Below are positions 22,739 to 34,594 of a DNA stretch of 64,000 nt, in pieces; position 1 is the first letter of the stretch, and each line of letters opens with the position of its first letter. The DNA comes from Dermatemys mawii (taxonomy: Eukaryota > Chordata > Testudines > Dermatemydidae). A program made the position numbers and the translations under genes. A model generated the notes under the pieces. It was given only the letters and a program-made list of their open reading frames with translations, was not told the DNA's origin and ran no database searches. Location: positions 42,886,804-42,950,803 of the forward strand of contig ML677335.1 in NCBI GenBank assembly GCA_007922305.1, given 5' to 3'.

Positions 22739-25429
22739 TAACAGCCTTATAAACACAGAGCGGCCAGTCATTGCATTCTATTCCTCCTCCTCCTTTCTCA
22801 GCTTAATTAAGCAACCATGTGTTTTTGTTCTGTCTATATTCCTGCTCTCTCATGTTTCAGTGGGGTTTTCCTCTTCTTTCATGCTAGGACATGAAGCGGG
22901 AATGCTGAGGAAATAACACTAGAAGCAGCTTGCAATCACAACAGGTCAAATTTTTTATACCAAACACCAAACACACAGTTGTAGGGGCACCACTTAGTCA
23001 GATTACCTGGCTAACCTAGTTGTGGTTTGTTGTGGAGCCAGCAGATTGTGAGGGAGTGCAGATCCCCAGGAAGTGACCAACAGCTCACCCAAACCAGTCA
23101 ACAAGGAGGCTAGAGAAGCTCTGGCTCTCAAAGGGCCACACTCACAAAGTTCATCTTGGGTAGAGATGTGCAGCCCCACTGATTGGCTGGAATGCACCGC
23201 TTAAAACAGAAAGAAGCACAGGAAGTTGTCTAAGCAACTAGGTGAATCTCTGGCTGGCTGCTACTGTGGACGCTGCCTACTTTCCTGGCTCCTAGTTCCT
23301 GCCTCCCAGCTTGCTTCTGCCCCACCTTGTCCCAGGCTTCTGTTTATTCACAGTTCCTGCTTTCCTGCCTTCTTGCAGGTCCCTGCTCCTATATTGTGCC
23401 CCCATGCCAATTCCAGCTTCGACCCTTGGCTTGACTTCTTTGTCTCCAGCTCTGACCTTCAGCTTGGCACCTGATTCTAACCATGGCTCTCAGTCCAGCT
23501 CTGGTTCTAGGTGCCTGACTCTAACCATTAGCATGACCACCCACGCAGGTTTATGTAGGTTGGCTATTTCATAGGATCATAAGATAAAAACCCTGGTTCA
23601 TCAGGTTTGGTATCCTGTTTCTTTAACTGCTCTGTACCTGAAAATTCAAAGGACAGCACAGTAGCTCTCTTTCTTCTAAGTCATTATAAAACCTAAACAA
23701 CTGTGCAAAGTTATAGCCAGCATGGTGCAGTGCAGAGGGGAATGGTCTAGGAGAGCTAGGTTTTATTGGCAGAGCTGCCACTCACTTGCTGGCAGGGGAC
23801 TATCCTTAGATAGAGCAAATCAGCATTGCTCCATTGACTTCAACAGAGCTAGGCCAATTGGCACTAACTGAGGGTCTGCCTCCAAATCTGGAAGGGTTAT
23901 TTTTTATTACATCAGGTTCTACTTTAATGCACTTCAGTACTGATGTGATGACCCACAAGTTCAGAGCTGCAGCTTTACTCTTGCTGTTCTGCCTGTATCT
24001 GTTGCTTGTTTCCAGTAAGTTGCTTAACTGGTCTCTTGTCCAGTTTTGGTTCTGGATTTCCGAGCATCTGTGGAATTAACTGGCTGTGGGAGCTGCAAAG
24101 CAGAGCCCAGCTGCAGAAAGGCTGGCTCACCCTCATGCATGTCACATTAACTGGTGAGGAGTTTGCTCCTTGTTTAGGACTGTGACTCTGTATTAATCCC
24201 AGGGAAAAGCTTACTCATGCAGTCTCTGAATGGCTGAAAGGAATGTATGTGTTGCATCATTTCCCATCACACAACTGTACCCACTTGTGATTGGAGCTTC
24301 CACACTGGGCTGTCTCCCACTCACTGTCTGGGGGAGTGAGCAGTCCCATTCTCCAGGGGATCAGCATACAGATGAACTCCCCATGAAAAGACGTGAATTA
24401 GAAATATTCATAAAAATACATTCATACATTTCCAACTGGCCAAAGGTCTCTAGGAAACCGTTGGGAAACTAACTCACAGCTGTACTTTAGTCTGGGACTG
24501 ACTCACTCACCAAGGTGTCAGGAAGGCTCTCTGGGTGCTTTGCCCAGAAGGATTTCTGGCTACTTAATTCCACTCTAAATAGAGTCTTTGATTTCTAGGT
24601 GATTTCACAGTTTGGCCAAATAACTTTTCCTGCATGCCCTCTACAACTGGTGTTTGACTGTATCTCAATTCAAAATAAGGGGTTACCACTGTATCTCATT
24701 AGCTAGATGTCCTTTATGTATGAGCCTATGACAAAAAACCTAGGCTGCCATTAATCCAGCTCCAAGGTAAATTATTAATTAAAACTCCTTGGCTGTGTAA
24801 GGTACTCCAGGAACCTATTCTTTCCCCACCCCTCTTTTTACTTACTGTTTCAGACACTGCATAGCTGGGGCATTGGCAGAGTTCAGTGGCAATCTTGCGT
24901 GACACATTTTGTACTATGCCAGCTCCAAAACAGCTGCCTCTTCCCTCCTTTGTTATGAGTATTTGTGATGTAATTTCATTTCCAACTTTTGGAAAATATT
25001 GAAAAACAACAATATGCAGCTCATTCCAGATGCAGTAAATAGTTTCTCCACTCATGGCCAGACAACAAGCGAATTTTAGATTCCAGATAGTAGTTATTCC
25101 CTTTGTTTGCCAGAGGGCTATGCATTCAGGCTTAACACAAACACAACTGAGCATCTCTGCATTTGAATTTGTTTGTCTTGCACAGGCTATTTATGGGACC
25201 AAAAACCTGCAGAATTTGATTTCATTTTAAAACTGAAATAATCTGTGAAGACAGGATCCTGTTATGCTAGGTCCCATCAAAAAAATTAAACACTCATAGA
25301 AATAAACACTAATCGTTGGCACACCCATATTTATTGTTCATTCCCCACCAGCTGCAGATTTTCCCAGAATATCACATGCACTGCTATTAATTGGTTCAAT
25401 GGCATTACATCAATAATAATGATAATAAT
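22739..25429. other. Intergenic; possible LTR-derived segment
   Basis: The part at about 23,030-23,560 looks like a dispersed reptile repeat, with CTGATTGGCTGGAATG, a run of proline-rich C/T tracts and ACCCACGCAGGTTTATG at its end. I could not define ends or a duplication. A 142-codon minus-strand frame at 24,726-25,154 has no recognisable domain and is probably chance. Confidence 0.35.
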
Positions 25430-26104
25430 TAGGACCCTACCAAATTCACAATCCATTTTGGTCAATTTTATGGTCATAGAATTTTTAAAATTGTACATTT
25501 CATGATTTCAGCTATTGAAATCTGAAATTTCACGATGTTGTAATTGTAATTGTAGGGGTATTGACCCAAAAAGAAGTTGTGGGAGGGTTGCGAGGTTATT
25601 GTATGGAGGGTTGCGGTACTGCTACCTTTATTTCTGCTCTGCTGCAGGCGGCAGTGCTGCCTTCAGAGCTGGGCAGCTGGATATCCGTGGCTGTTGGTCG
25701 GCAGCCCGGCTCTGAAGGCAGAGCCACCATCAGCAGCAATGCAGAATTAAGGATGGCATGATAAGGTATTGCCAGCCTTACTTCTGCTCTGCTGCTGGCT
25801 GGGTACTGCTTTTAGAGCTGGGCAACTGGCCAACAGCCACTGTTCCATGTCCACCCAGCTCTGAGGGCAGCATCACCACCTGCAGCAGTGCAGAAGTAAG
25901 AGTGGCAGTATTGCAACCCCCCTAAAAAAACCTTGTGACTCGGATGCAACTCAAGACCACCATCTTCAGAAACACTGGTCTTCCACGTGAAATCTGTATG
26001 GTATAGGTAAAAGCACACAAAAGACCACATTTCACTAGGGGAAGACCAGGTTTTGTGGTCCATGAGGAGTTTTTCGTGGCCATGATGAATTTGGTAGCTC
26101 CCTA
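25430..26104. mobile_element. DNA transposon-like repeat with TACCAAATTCA inverted ends
   Basis: The left end AGGACCCTACCAAATTCA and right end TGAATTTGGTAGCTCCCT are inverted copies. Subterminal AT-rich parts (TTTTGGTCAATTTTATGG) flank a GC-rich centre, in which a CTTCAGAGCTGGGCAGCTGG unit is repeated and inverted. I recall this as a dispersed turtle repeat, but I could not assign a superfamily because the target duplication is unclear. Confidence 0.75.
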
Positions 26105-28185
26105 TTTATGGTAGTTAGGCACCTAAATACCTTTGAGGATCTCGGTCAGGATGTTTGGGCCAGGGACTTGATCTGTCCTCATTGTCATTTATGACAGCAT
26201 GTCATGGCATGGTCATGCAACATAGAAATACAGAAATTGCCTTTTTGCAATTTCAAAGGAAGGTGCAAGTAACCCAACTTGCACTTGGAAATAACCTGCC
26301 AACGGGGAAAGTTTCTTCCTAATGTTCATCTGATAGTGGTTGATGCCCTGAGATCCCTTGCAATATTTTTATCCTTTCCAGTGTGACTTTGGCTGCTTTC
26401 CTTAGCCATATTAATGTCTAGTCCTTTTATCTAAGTCCTGCCAAGTTCTGAATGTCATGCCGAATGACTTGACACCCAAGATGGCATCAATCTGCTTGCT
26501 CTGTATTTCTAAAATGATGACAAGTATAGGAAGATTCTCACAAGCTGCTTTGGAGAGTTCATACAGTATGACAGACTCTGTAAAGTTTACAATGGATAGT
26601 GCACTGGGAATGGAGGCAGGACATAAATCATTTCCCAAAGAGATGCTGTCATCAATTTGCCACTGAAAGAAGTTCCTCTAAAGCATATATTGTAGGAAGC
26701 AATTCAGTGCGCTAGTCATAGGAGAGCCTGAGGGACTAATTAATATGTCTCACTACCAGCCTCCTAATTTAGATGCTTCCTGCACATTGGAATTGGATCT
26801 GATGCAAATGCGACATCTGGAGGATTTGAGCTGTCACTGCAGCAGCGACTCTGTAGTCTAATTATTGAGAAGTTTAGAAAACTTTCCTACCACACAAGCA
26901 ATGCAAAGTAAAAGTGCATTCACTGGTGAGGACTGTTCCATGGAGTTCATTCCCCTAGCTGCTCTCTTCCAGACTAGCTGCAAGTAAGGAAAAGTTTTCT
27001 ATTTCTTGGGCAGTCTGATGTAATCTGTGCCACTTTCCAGCACTTTTTGCAGCACAGGCCTCCTAGATAAATAGACTCCAAAAACAAGTGATTTCTGACT
27101 CTAAGGCCTCACTTTGGACATGCCAACGTTTCTCTGGTTTTCCTATGGATTTTACACTTTCATATAAATCTCTTTAAATGATTGTGCTAATCAGTTCATT
27201 GTGGCCTCCACTTACACAAAGCAGCTTGCAGGATTGTGGCCTAATAACAACACAGGAAGTCTACTAGCAAATGGGAAAAGGGATCTCTTTGGGACAGAGC
27301 CATGCACCTTGCACAAGGGGGCTTGGGATTTAGGGAAGGGCAGAATTTAAAATTCAGTTAGGCTTAAGAGGGAAATAAGAGAGAAAAGAAAGCATGCCAA
27401 TAAATCTCTGCAGAAACAGCAACCAATTTGCTGTCTGAGTGAGATTCTTTCCATTTTCTCAAAGGCCTCCTGTCTCTGGGAAAAGTTGTGATGAGTCTAA
27501 AAGACACAGCTGAAGACCCTGGGTGGGTGTTAATGGATGGAGAAGGACTATAGACTCTCACCTGACACTGTAGGAATTGTAATGTGGAGTTCTGTCCAGT
27601 CCCAGCTGCCTGCAAGGTATAAAGAGATCAGCCTGAGAGTATATAGTTGCCTTATAGTTTGTTGGAAATCAAGTAGCATGGGTGCAGTGTTGGCTTCTGT
27701 TGGGACTTGTGTGCTTCTGGGTGTTCTATTGCCCATTTGCTCTAATTTTGAGGGTTCAGGGTGGTGGGAGTGATCAAGGGATTTTAGAGCCTGCACCCCA
27801 ACCCCTTCACTAGCCAGTGAAAGTGAGTGAGGGCGGGGGTGATGGAGTGAGTTGGTGCAGGGCCTCAGAGAAGGAGTGGGGCCTTGGAGAAGAGCTGGGG
27901 CAGGGTATTTGGCTTAGTGCGATTAGAAAGTCAGCAACATTACTAAACTAGGATAAGCAGACTTTCTTCACTGACTGCTTGGCATAGGTGAGGTTAATAG
28001 ACTGGAAATTGTCCTGTCTGGAAAACCTGCGGAAATGCTTATCTTGTTCCTCCAAATATCAAAGATAGCTCAGGACTGCTCAGTCTGTTTTGTTTTAGTC
28101 CCTTCCAGTGGGTACTGGAATCTGATGTAACTTAGCCTAGTTTTCCTACATGGATTTCACTGTGACCTTATGAGGCCTCCTGACA
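26105..28185. other. Intergenic; possible old CR1 fragment
   Basis: The part near 26,280-26,420 has AAAGTTTCTTCCTAATGT and TGAGATCCCTTGCA, which resembles an old CR1/L3 3' region. Nothing else was recognised. Confidence 0.35.
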
Positions 28186-28189
28186 GTTA

Positions 28190-28990
28190 GGGAAGCTGTC
28201 ACCGCCACTAGATGGTGGCCCAAGAACGGGGCTGGCCTAATGCTAGTGGAGTTGGTGGGTCCATAAGATGTGGAAGTGAGAGATGTAAATGGAGTCTAAC
28301 CATGAGTGGCACAACTGAGTATCCTCCACCTGTTCACAGGGGAAAACAGTGGAGTTGTCTGGGTGGTGGTCATGCCAGACATCCACCAAGGAATGATGGG
28401 CAACAGTTTCTCAGAAGATGTCCTCAGTGGCCTGGCTCATCTCTGCCCCAAAGCGGTCTCATGCATCCAAGGTGGTGGTAAAATCCCCTGCCAGAACCAG
28501 GCATTCATGAGGACCCAAAGCACTGGATGCCTGGCAATAGAAGCACATCTGTATCAGGGCATAGATGTTGATGAGGTTGAGAATCAGCTCCTCCACACAC
28601 ACCTGGAGGTGCAGCAGGCATCCTGGCATGATTTTGGCAACCTCCAGCACCTTGGAACATAGATTTGGGGAGAACAGGGTGGCCACTCTGCTTAAGAGCA
28701 TGGTGGAGTGGCTGAAATGTACCCTGTCTCCCCCCTGCAGATGCCTGCTGGCTTCGGCAGCCAGATGGATGAGCATCTCTTGCAGGAAGATTGCAAAATA
28801 CCCCCCTGTCCGAAGGAAGGAGAGCACCTGGCACTTGCAAATACCCTACAGCCCCTGACATATATGGAGGCAAAGATGGTGTGGGCTTCATTGGAGAGGC
28901 AGAGGATCCTCAGGGCCAGGAGTACCAGCTGCAATCTTTGGGCCAGCCTGAAAACATTCAGGGAATGGAGCAGAGGTAGGGTGCAGTGTC
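28190..28990 (-). pseudogene. LINE endonuclease-domain remnant (L1/Tx1-like)
   Basis: Read on the minus strand, the stretch carries blocks of an apurinic-type LINE endonuclease with frame changes between them: LSFLRTGGYFAIFLQE, GDRVHFSHSTMLLSRVATLF, then LILNLINIYAL, then ECLVLAGDFTTTLDA. Further downstream there is a degraded FTSLTSYG and SIRPAPFLGHHL. The order GDFN then a DHH-like block is that of LINE endonucleases. It is antisense, partial and broken. The clade is a guess from block sequence. Confidence 0.7.
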
Positions 28991-29529
28991 CTGCTTCATG
29001 GTGCCCTTGCTAGTGCGTTTGTTTTCTTGCTGAGGGGGATGATATGTGTACACCAGTGGTTACAACTTACCACACAGCTTTCTCAGCAAGTATATTTATT
29101 CTTACTGCAAAAGTTTTATAGAGAAGATATATAAAGAGCAATAAATAGATTTACATAAACACTAAACATACCAGCAGTAGTCCATTTTCCATGTGGGCCA
29201 TTGGTAAGCCTTCCAAACCTTCAGGAAAGGGTGGGGTCCCAAGCCCAAAAGTTCTGTTTGCCAAACCTAAACAATGACACTGAGTCTGCTTAAACCCACC
29301 CATTTATACCAATTGCCTTGTCTCCATGTCTCCTGAAAACAGGAAAAACCTTCCCGCTGCCTATTATCCAAGAGGTCAAGCTTCGAAGCTAACCTTGGGG
29401 GTTTTGCATTAAGTGCACCCAGGTGAGACAGAGCGCAGACAGCGATCAGGGCTGTGGGTTCCGAAGGGGAAGTATTTAGCTGACGCACACAACAAGCCGG
29501 GCTATTGATTCAGGGGAAGGGTTTGAGTG
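28991..29529. other. Intergenic, unassigned (possible repeat)
   Basis: AT-rich to about 29,180, then mixed. Poly-A signals occur on both strands. It may be a diverged LTR-like element, but no ends or duplication were found. Confidence 0.3.
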
Positions 29530-29790
29530 ATGTACAGGGCGGTTCGTTCCAGGGACGCGCGCTCGGCGGTGGCCAGTTCCGGTCTGTCGGCGCTAGGCGA
29601 GGTGCTGGGGGTATCTCGGTCTCAGCGCCCGCCGGGCGGGGCCCCGATCGAGCTGCTCCACCCAGCGCCGGGGACTGCGGCCGCTGGTCCGGTTGTGCTG
29701 GCTGCGCCCGAGCCGCGCGGTCCCCTCCTGACATGTTCCTGGCGCCGTTCCCCGCGTTCTCGTAGCTACAGGAGCCGGGCCGGTCTCCGT
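29530..29790. promoter_or_regulatory. CpG island, candidate relic promoter of CWF19L1
   Basis: This stretch has many CpG dinucleotides (for example GGGACGCGCGCTCGGCGG) in an otherwise CpG-poor region. It lies about 0.9 kb upstream of the CWF19L1 exon-2 remnant, where that gene's promoter would be expected. I found no recognisable first coding exon. The long frames on both strands here match no known protein and are explained by base composition. Confidence 0.6.
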
Positions 29791-30689
29791 GCGGAAGGAG
29801 CGAGGTCTTCAGGAGGAAGCTGTTGGAAAACAGGCTGCATAATGGACACTGTGTTACAGTGTCAACCGTGCTGTTGTTGCTCGCTAGGATAACCGGAAAA
29901 GTAATGACACCGTTCAGAAGTTGCCTAAGTATTTCCAATCTGACTTCGGTAAATAAAACGCTTCTGCAAAGTTTTGTTTTTTAATACCTCTTGACGGAAA
30001 ATGGCGCTGTGCTGGCGCAGGATAACTTTTGTTGTAGTGGTTTTAATCACCATTTGGGATGGGGTGTGATTCTGACTGTCCTAAGCCTGAAGGTGTGTAA
30101 GGACTGAGCTAAAGGGCTCCATAGATTGTAGGCCAAATGGTGGAGCCCTTCCAATGGCATCAAACTTTTTTCTGTTTATTTAAAACCAAAAATGTAGCAC
30201 GTTTCAGAAAAAATTGTAAAGAAAACATTAATATCCCCTGGTTTAAAGACCTAACATGGTGTTATGGCTGCTCATGCAATTCTAACTCTGCCTTTTGTGT
30301 GTGCGCATTTCAGTATAAGTTTTAATTATGTGATATTATGTAATAAAGTTGTTGACGGGTTGTAGAAAATTTGTGTCTGTTTTGGGGAGATGTGCATTAC
30401 ATGAGGCAGCACTTGTGTTTTCCTGATCCTCAGAGGTTTCAGGCAGTCTGTCTCCTGGTGACTGTTAGGACTCTTGTTCTAGGAAAGTGTTTGAGTTAAT
30501 CAGTCTCTTGACAGTAGTGACATTTTGGGCAGGATTTTCTCCAGCCACATGGGTGAATTGGGTGTGAGAGTCCTTGGTTGTAAGCACGATGGGTGTCACA
30601 ATTTTTAATATTACTAATTCAAAAATTATAGATACACAAACACCTTATGGCATCATCTTGTTCTTATTTCTACTTTATTTCTCTCCTAG

Positions 30690-30769
30690 ACTGGCCTTTG
30701 GGGATGTTGAAGAAAAATTTAACGTTCAACATAGTGCAAGCTGTTCAGAAGAAAAGTGGAGAATTTGAT
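30690..30769 (+). pseudogene. CWF19L1: CWF19L1 exon 2 remnant, frameshifted
   Basis: The segment lies between CTCTCCTAG and GATGTAAGT, so both splice sites look intact. It reads LAFGDVEEKFN, then, after a frame change, FNIVQAVQKKSGEFD. In the family these two blocks are joined through two additional residues (about six bases) where only one base is present here. That implies a 5-base deletion and loss of frame. Confidence 0.85.
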
Positions 30770-30999
30770 GTAAGTTTTTTATATTTCTGCTTCTGCATCG
30801 TGGTCTATGATATTAGAAGTGTATTACTGTATAGTGCCTCCCATTGGCAAGTGAAAACATTCCTGGTCTACAACAATGTTAAATTAAGCCAAATGCTTAT
30901 TTTATTAAACTCAACCATTGTGCTTCTAATTTAGATTACATTTAGTGAACGTGTGTAGTGCTTTCTATCTTTAAAACATTGAACAGTATTGAGGCTCAC

Positions 31000-31390
31000 A
31001 ACTTCTTTAAAGTTGGTACTCTGGATACGTCTCATCCTCATGTTTGCAGTTTGGGAAACCAAAGCAAAGAGATGCAGTGACTTGCTCAAGGTCACTCACT
31101 GAGAGTATGTTTACATTATGGAGACTGCATGGACATAGCTGTGGTGCTGTAACTATGCTGGCATAATCATGTAGTGTAGACACAGTCTGCACTGATGAAA
31201 AGGGTTTTTCTGTTGTCATAAGAATACCACTTCCCCAATTGACATTATGTGCATTTTCACTGGGGTTTAGGATGACTAGCTATGGCATTCAGGGGTGTGG
31301 CTTTTTCACAGCCTTGATTTTAAGTATATAGCAGGCCTTAGTTAGCGGCAGAGCCAGAAATAGAACCCAGGAATCTGGTCTTTGGCCCTC
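31000..31390 (+). repeat. MIR-like SINE split by a Harbinger-type MITE
   Basis: Left SINE part: GGAAACCAAAGCAAAGAGAT with GTGACTTGCTCAAGGTCACT. Right part after about 31,335: AGCGGCAGAGCCAGAAATAG. Between them, about 31,104-31,330, lies a sequence with TAGTGTAGACACAG resembling the interior of Harbinger MITEs. Confidence 0.6.
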
Positions 31391-33504
31391 ATACTCATTC
31401 TACATTAACCAAAATGTAGAACTTGGGTTATTTTACCAAAATTTATTTTTGATTTCTGAGTGGCAGTTTGTACAAAGGTGACTATTTCATAAAACCCAGC
31501 AATGTTGGAGTTAAAGTGGGAGAAAGGAAGAGTGTCTTTACTTGTAAACATTCTGTAAGTTATATTTGTTTTTTAAATGTGAGTTAAATGACATGTGTTA
31601 CCTGTCACTTCATTTAGAACCCCAAACACTTAAGAGTGCAGAAATTAATAGCTGCAAGATATTGTAAATCTTTCTCCTATTATGCATTTCTTTGTATTTG
31701 AAAATATTTCATTATAACACATCACCTTGAAGTCTGATTTGTTTTATTAATGCATTTTTAAAAATATTTTTTGATAAGTACTTTCTTCAGATTCTGTTAA
31801 ATGAGAACTTGTTTTCGTTATCAATTGGCATCAGTATTTTTGGGTGAAGTGTTTCTAATTTTTGTTTCTTGAGAATAATGTATGTAAATAAGAAAAGTGT
31901 TCTGTGTTTTATACCATGTCTAGCCCAATAAGATCCTGGTCCATGACAAGGGCTCCTAAATGCTATAGGATTACAAATAAGTAATAAAATAGTATTGACT
32001 TTTAATAAAATTAAGAATGTATGTGGACTTCCATTTGAGACTCATTAATGTGTTACTGATGGCTTTATTTTTCAGACACATTTATATTTAGAGACTGATG
32101 ATGAAAGAATATTGATTTTTTTGTGTTGGAGCCAAGGTAGTTGTGATATGTTGCAATAGACATTTATCGTATTTAATAGACGTGTTACACTGCCCACTTG
32201 AGAGTAAGATGAGATAATCTCTAGACAAGTAAATATTGTTTTGAAGGGCTTTGGTATAGCAAGTGATGTAACAGGTGTGTACAGTGTTGTCACTTTGTAC
32301 CTTTTACTGCCTTTTTTTTAAGAGGTTTTATGTTTTTGCATCTCTTGGGGTGCGTTTTGACATCTTCCATTTTTTCTTCTTGTAGTAAATGAACATAATT
32401 TTGAAATAAATGGGAAGGAGAAACATGGGACTCTGGCCTTTTTTCCTAATTCTGAAAGATGCTGTGAAAAAAGGGAACAGATCATCTTCACCATCTCATG
32501 ACTCTGTCTTGAGTAACTACAATATAAACTTGAGGTTCTTGCTATTTTTCTTTCCTAGTGCATCGACTTTCACCCTATTTTATTCCTCCCTTGCATCTCT
32601 CTTTAATGTCTTAACCAGCCAGAACAAATCTACCTTTCCAACACTCTACAATTCCCTGTTGTGAGGTGGGGAAAATCCTCCTTCCTTTGAATCATTGGTT
32701 GCTAGATGTCAATGAATGGGCTATCCATTATCTTCTCGGATTTTCCATTGAACTGGGTCAGCTTTGGCCAGTCTTTTTAATGACCCATTCAGTCTGCTCA
32801 GACAGCTAAGTGACACCCTCCCCCACCGATGTATCTTGATCTGTCCTGAGAGCAAACTTAATACTCTCCCCCAGCCCCCATGCTGGGTAGCAATGCAAAG
32901 CATGTGCGAAAATGAGGCACATATAGGATTCACAGAAATATTACAGAAAATTCTCACTTTGTCCTAGGGTTTTGAGACTCAGTCCTGAGCTAGGAACCTG
33001 TTGAGTAGAACCTACTGGCTTTCAACAAAATTCCAACTGAAATCATGAGAATCAAATGCATTTCTTAAGGATTAAACTTTCTAGTTTATAGTCTGAAGTG
33101 GTCTGGTGTGGGGGTGTTGTTTTTCTGGTTATTTTTAATTACTATCTAGATAGAGACCCTGGTGTAAGAACACCTGAGCCCTGATTTGGTGACCTACTGT
33201 AAGTTAAACTGGGCTAGTAGGAATCTATTACACTTGCCTAAAACTACTGCTGCTGTGGAATATAATTCAAATTTTGAGTTGAATATGAACTATCATAGGA
33301 TCAAATTAATTCATTGTTTAATTTATATCCAACCATAAATTCCCAAGTGGATTTCCTTTCAGGCTGCATCCTATCCATAAACCCCGTTCATTGCCACATT
33401 GGCTGAAGCCCAACTCACCTGCATTCAAAGTAATGTTTTGCAGTTCCTTACCCTTTTCTAAGTCAGCTGATAATTGATACACTGCTACAAAATCTCTTCA
33501 CAGG
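31391..33504. other. Intronic or intergenic DNA between CWF19L1 remnants
   Basis: I looked here for exons 3 to 9 of CWF19L1 and found none that I could support. An L2-type tail lies at 31,915-31,990 (GGTCCATGACAAGGGCTCCT). The rest is AT-rich and unrecognised. Confidence 0.4.
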
Positions 33505-33572
33505 TAGGGCAGGGGAGGTTTTGTGGCTTTTGTGTTTTGAATCTTGCCACTATGGGCCAGCTTAGCCATGTA
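33505..33572 (+). pseudogene. Tentative CWF19L1 remnant (CxxC block)
   Basis: After TCTCTTCACAG the sequence reads GRFCGFCVLNLA, which can be compared with the GPCWFC motif at the start of the CwfJ C-terminal region. It is followed by CCATGTAAGTC, a good donor. The position between exon 2 and the next exon fits. The match is short, so this is only a suggestion. Confidence 0.35.
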
Positions 33573-33672
33573 AGTCACTCATTGTATTTTGTGTGCAGGA
33601 GGGGAATTATAGCAAGGTCTGAATTAGTTTGCCGTGAGTTGCTATTTATATGTATTCTGACCTCTTGTTATG

Positions 33673-33817
33673 ATCAACTGCTGTCTAGTCCTGGTTAAGG
33701 GTGGCTTATCAACAGATCATGTCCTGATTTGTCAGTTGTTGAACATTTTGTAGAAGTAGTGGAAGAATTGAACAAGTTGTTTGAAAGAAATTACCAGAGT
33801 CCACACTACAATTGCAG
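33673..33817 (+). pseudogene. CWF19L1: CWF19L1 CwfJ-domain exon remnant with deletions
   Basis: The first part reads NCCLVLVKGGLSTDHVLI, the second SVVEHFVEVVEELNK and the third LFERNYQSPHY. In the family these blocks occur in this order, but seven residues separate the first two where only two bases are present (about 19 bases lost, changing frame). About 18 residues are missing between the second and third. The family's LPIGHY block, lost here, contains a conserved histidine. The exon ends at a GTGGGG donor with one further base missing. Confidence 0.85.
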
Positions 33818-33906
33818 GTGGGGTTATAGCACATCAGTGGAAGAAAACTTCAGCTGCTTTGAAAGGGAGCAGGTCACATTTAAACCTAAGCATAGGCAAA
33901 CTTCCC

Positions 33907-33927
33907 ACCTTTCCCCCCCCCCCCCCA
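33907..33927. repeat. Poly-C tract
   Basis: A run of about 16 cytosines in TTTCCC...CACC context. It is a simple repeat, with possible length uncertainty. Confidence 0.9.
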
Positions 33928-34594
33928 CCTTTCTTGGCATCCCACATTGTAGATAAAAATCCCTGACCAGCAGATAAGGAACAGGACAAAAGTAAAACCC
34001 CTGTGGCCACGTAGCATGTTCAAGTGGCCATGTAACTTTTCCTGTTACAGCAAATGCAGAGAGCTGAGTTCATTGGAGGACAATGACAACAGACAGGAAT
34101 GTTTTTGTCTTCAGCTGATAAAGACCAGATAGGCTTCGTATAATCGAGGAGGTATTCCTCTCTGTTACGGGTACTGAGAAGGCAGAAAAAATTAAGTGTG
34201 TGCTGTAACATGCATAAATCTTTGGTCAGTGTCCACAAACATGGATGCTCAGTGACCAGTTTCTGCTGAATTGATTATGGAAGGGTGCACTGTGGTGGTT
34301 TTCTGCCTGACGGATCTGTGACAGTGTCAGAGCGGTCTCAACCTACCACAGAGAGTATAAAGGAGAAGGACAGTCATGAAAACTTTTCCAGAACTTTTAG
34401 TTTTCGGTTATTCTTCCAGCTCCTACAAGGCAGACCTGCCTCATAAGTTTAAGTCTGTAGAGACAGGTGATTATCTGTCTCACATGATGACAAGCAGTAC
34501 TGAGGGGTGTGCAAACCCCTGTGATGGATTTATTGCCTTATCCAGGAGAATAGTTTGGTTTGTATCCTTTTCTTATTGTGTCCTCCATCTCCAG

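Noticed and set aside
24726..25154. 142-codon minus-strand frame
   Set aside because: No domain, no splice context and ordinary composition. Probably chance.
29510..29938. 121-142-codon frames over the CpG island as exon 1 of a gene
   Set aside because: No match to CWF19L1 exon 1 (expected to encode a short LRLL-type start) or any other protein. High GC explains the open frames.
30001..30065. Start codon ATGGCGCTGTGC as CWF19L1 exon 1
   Set aside because: The codons after it do not match the known start, and no donor fits the exon-2 phase.
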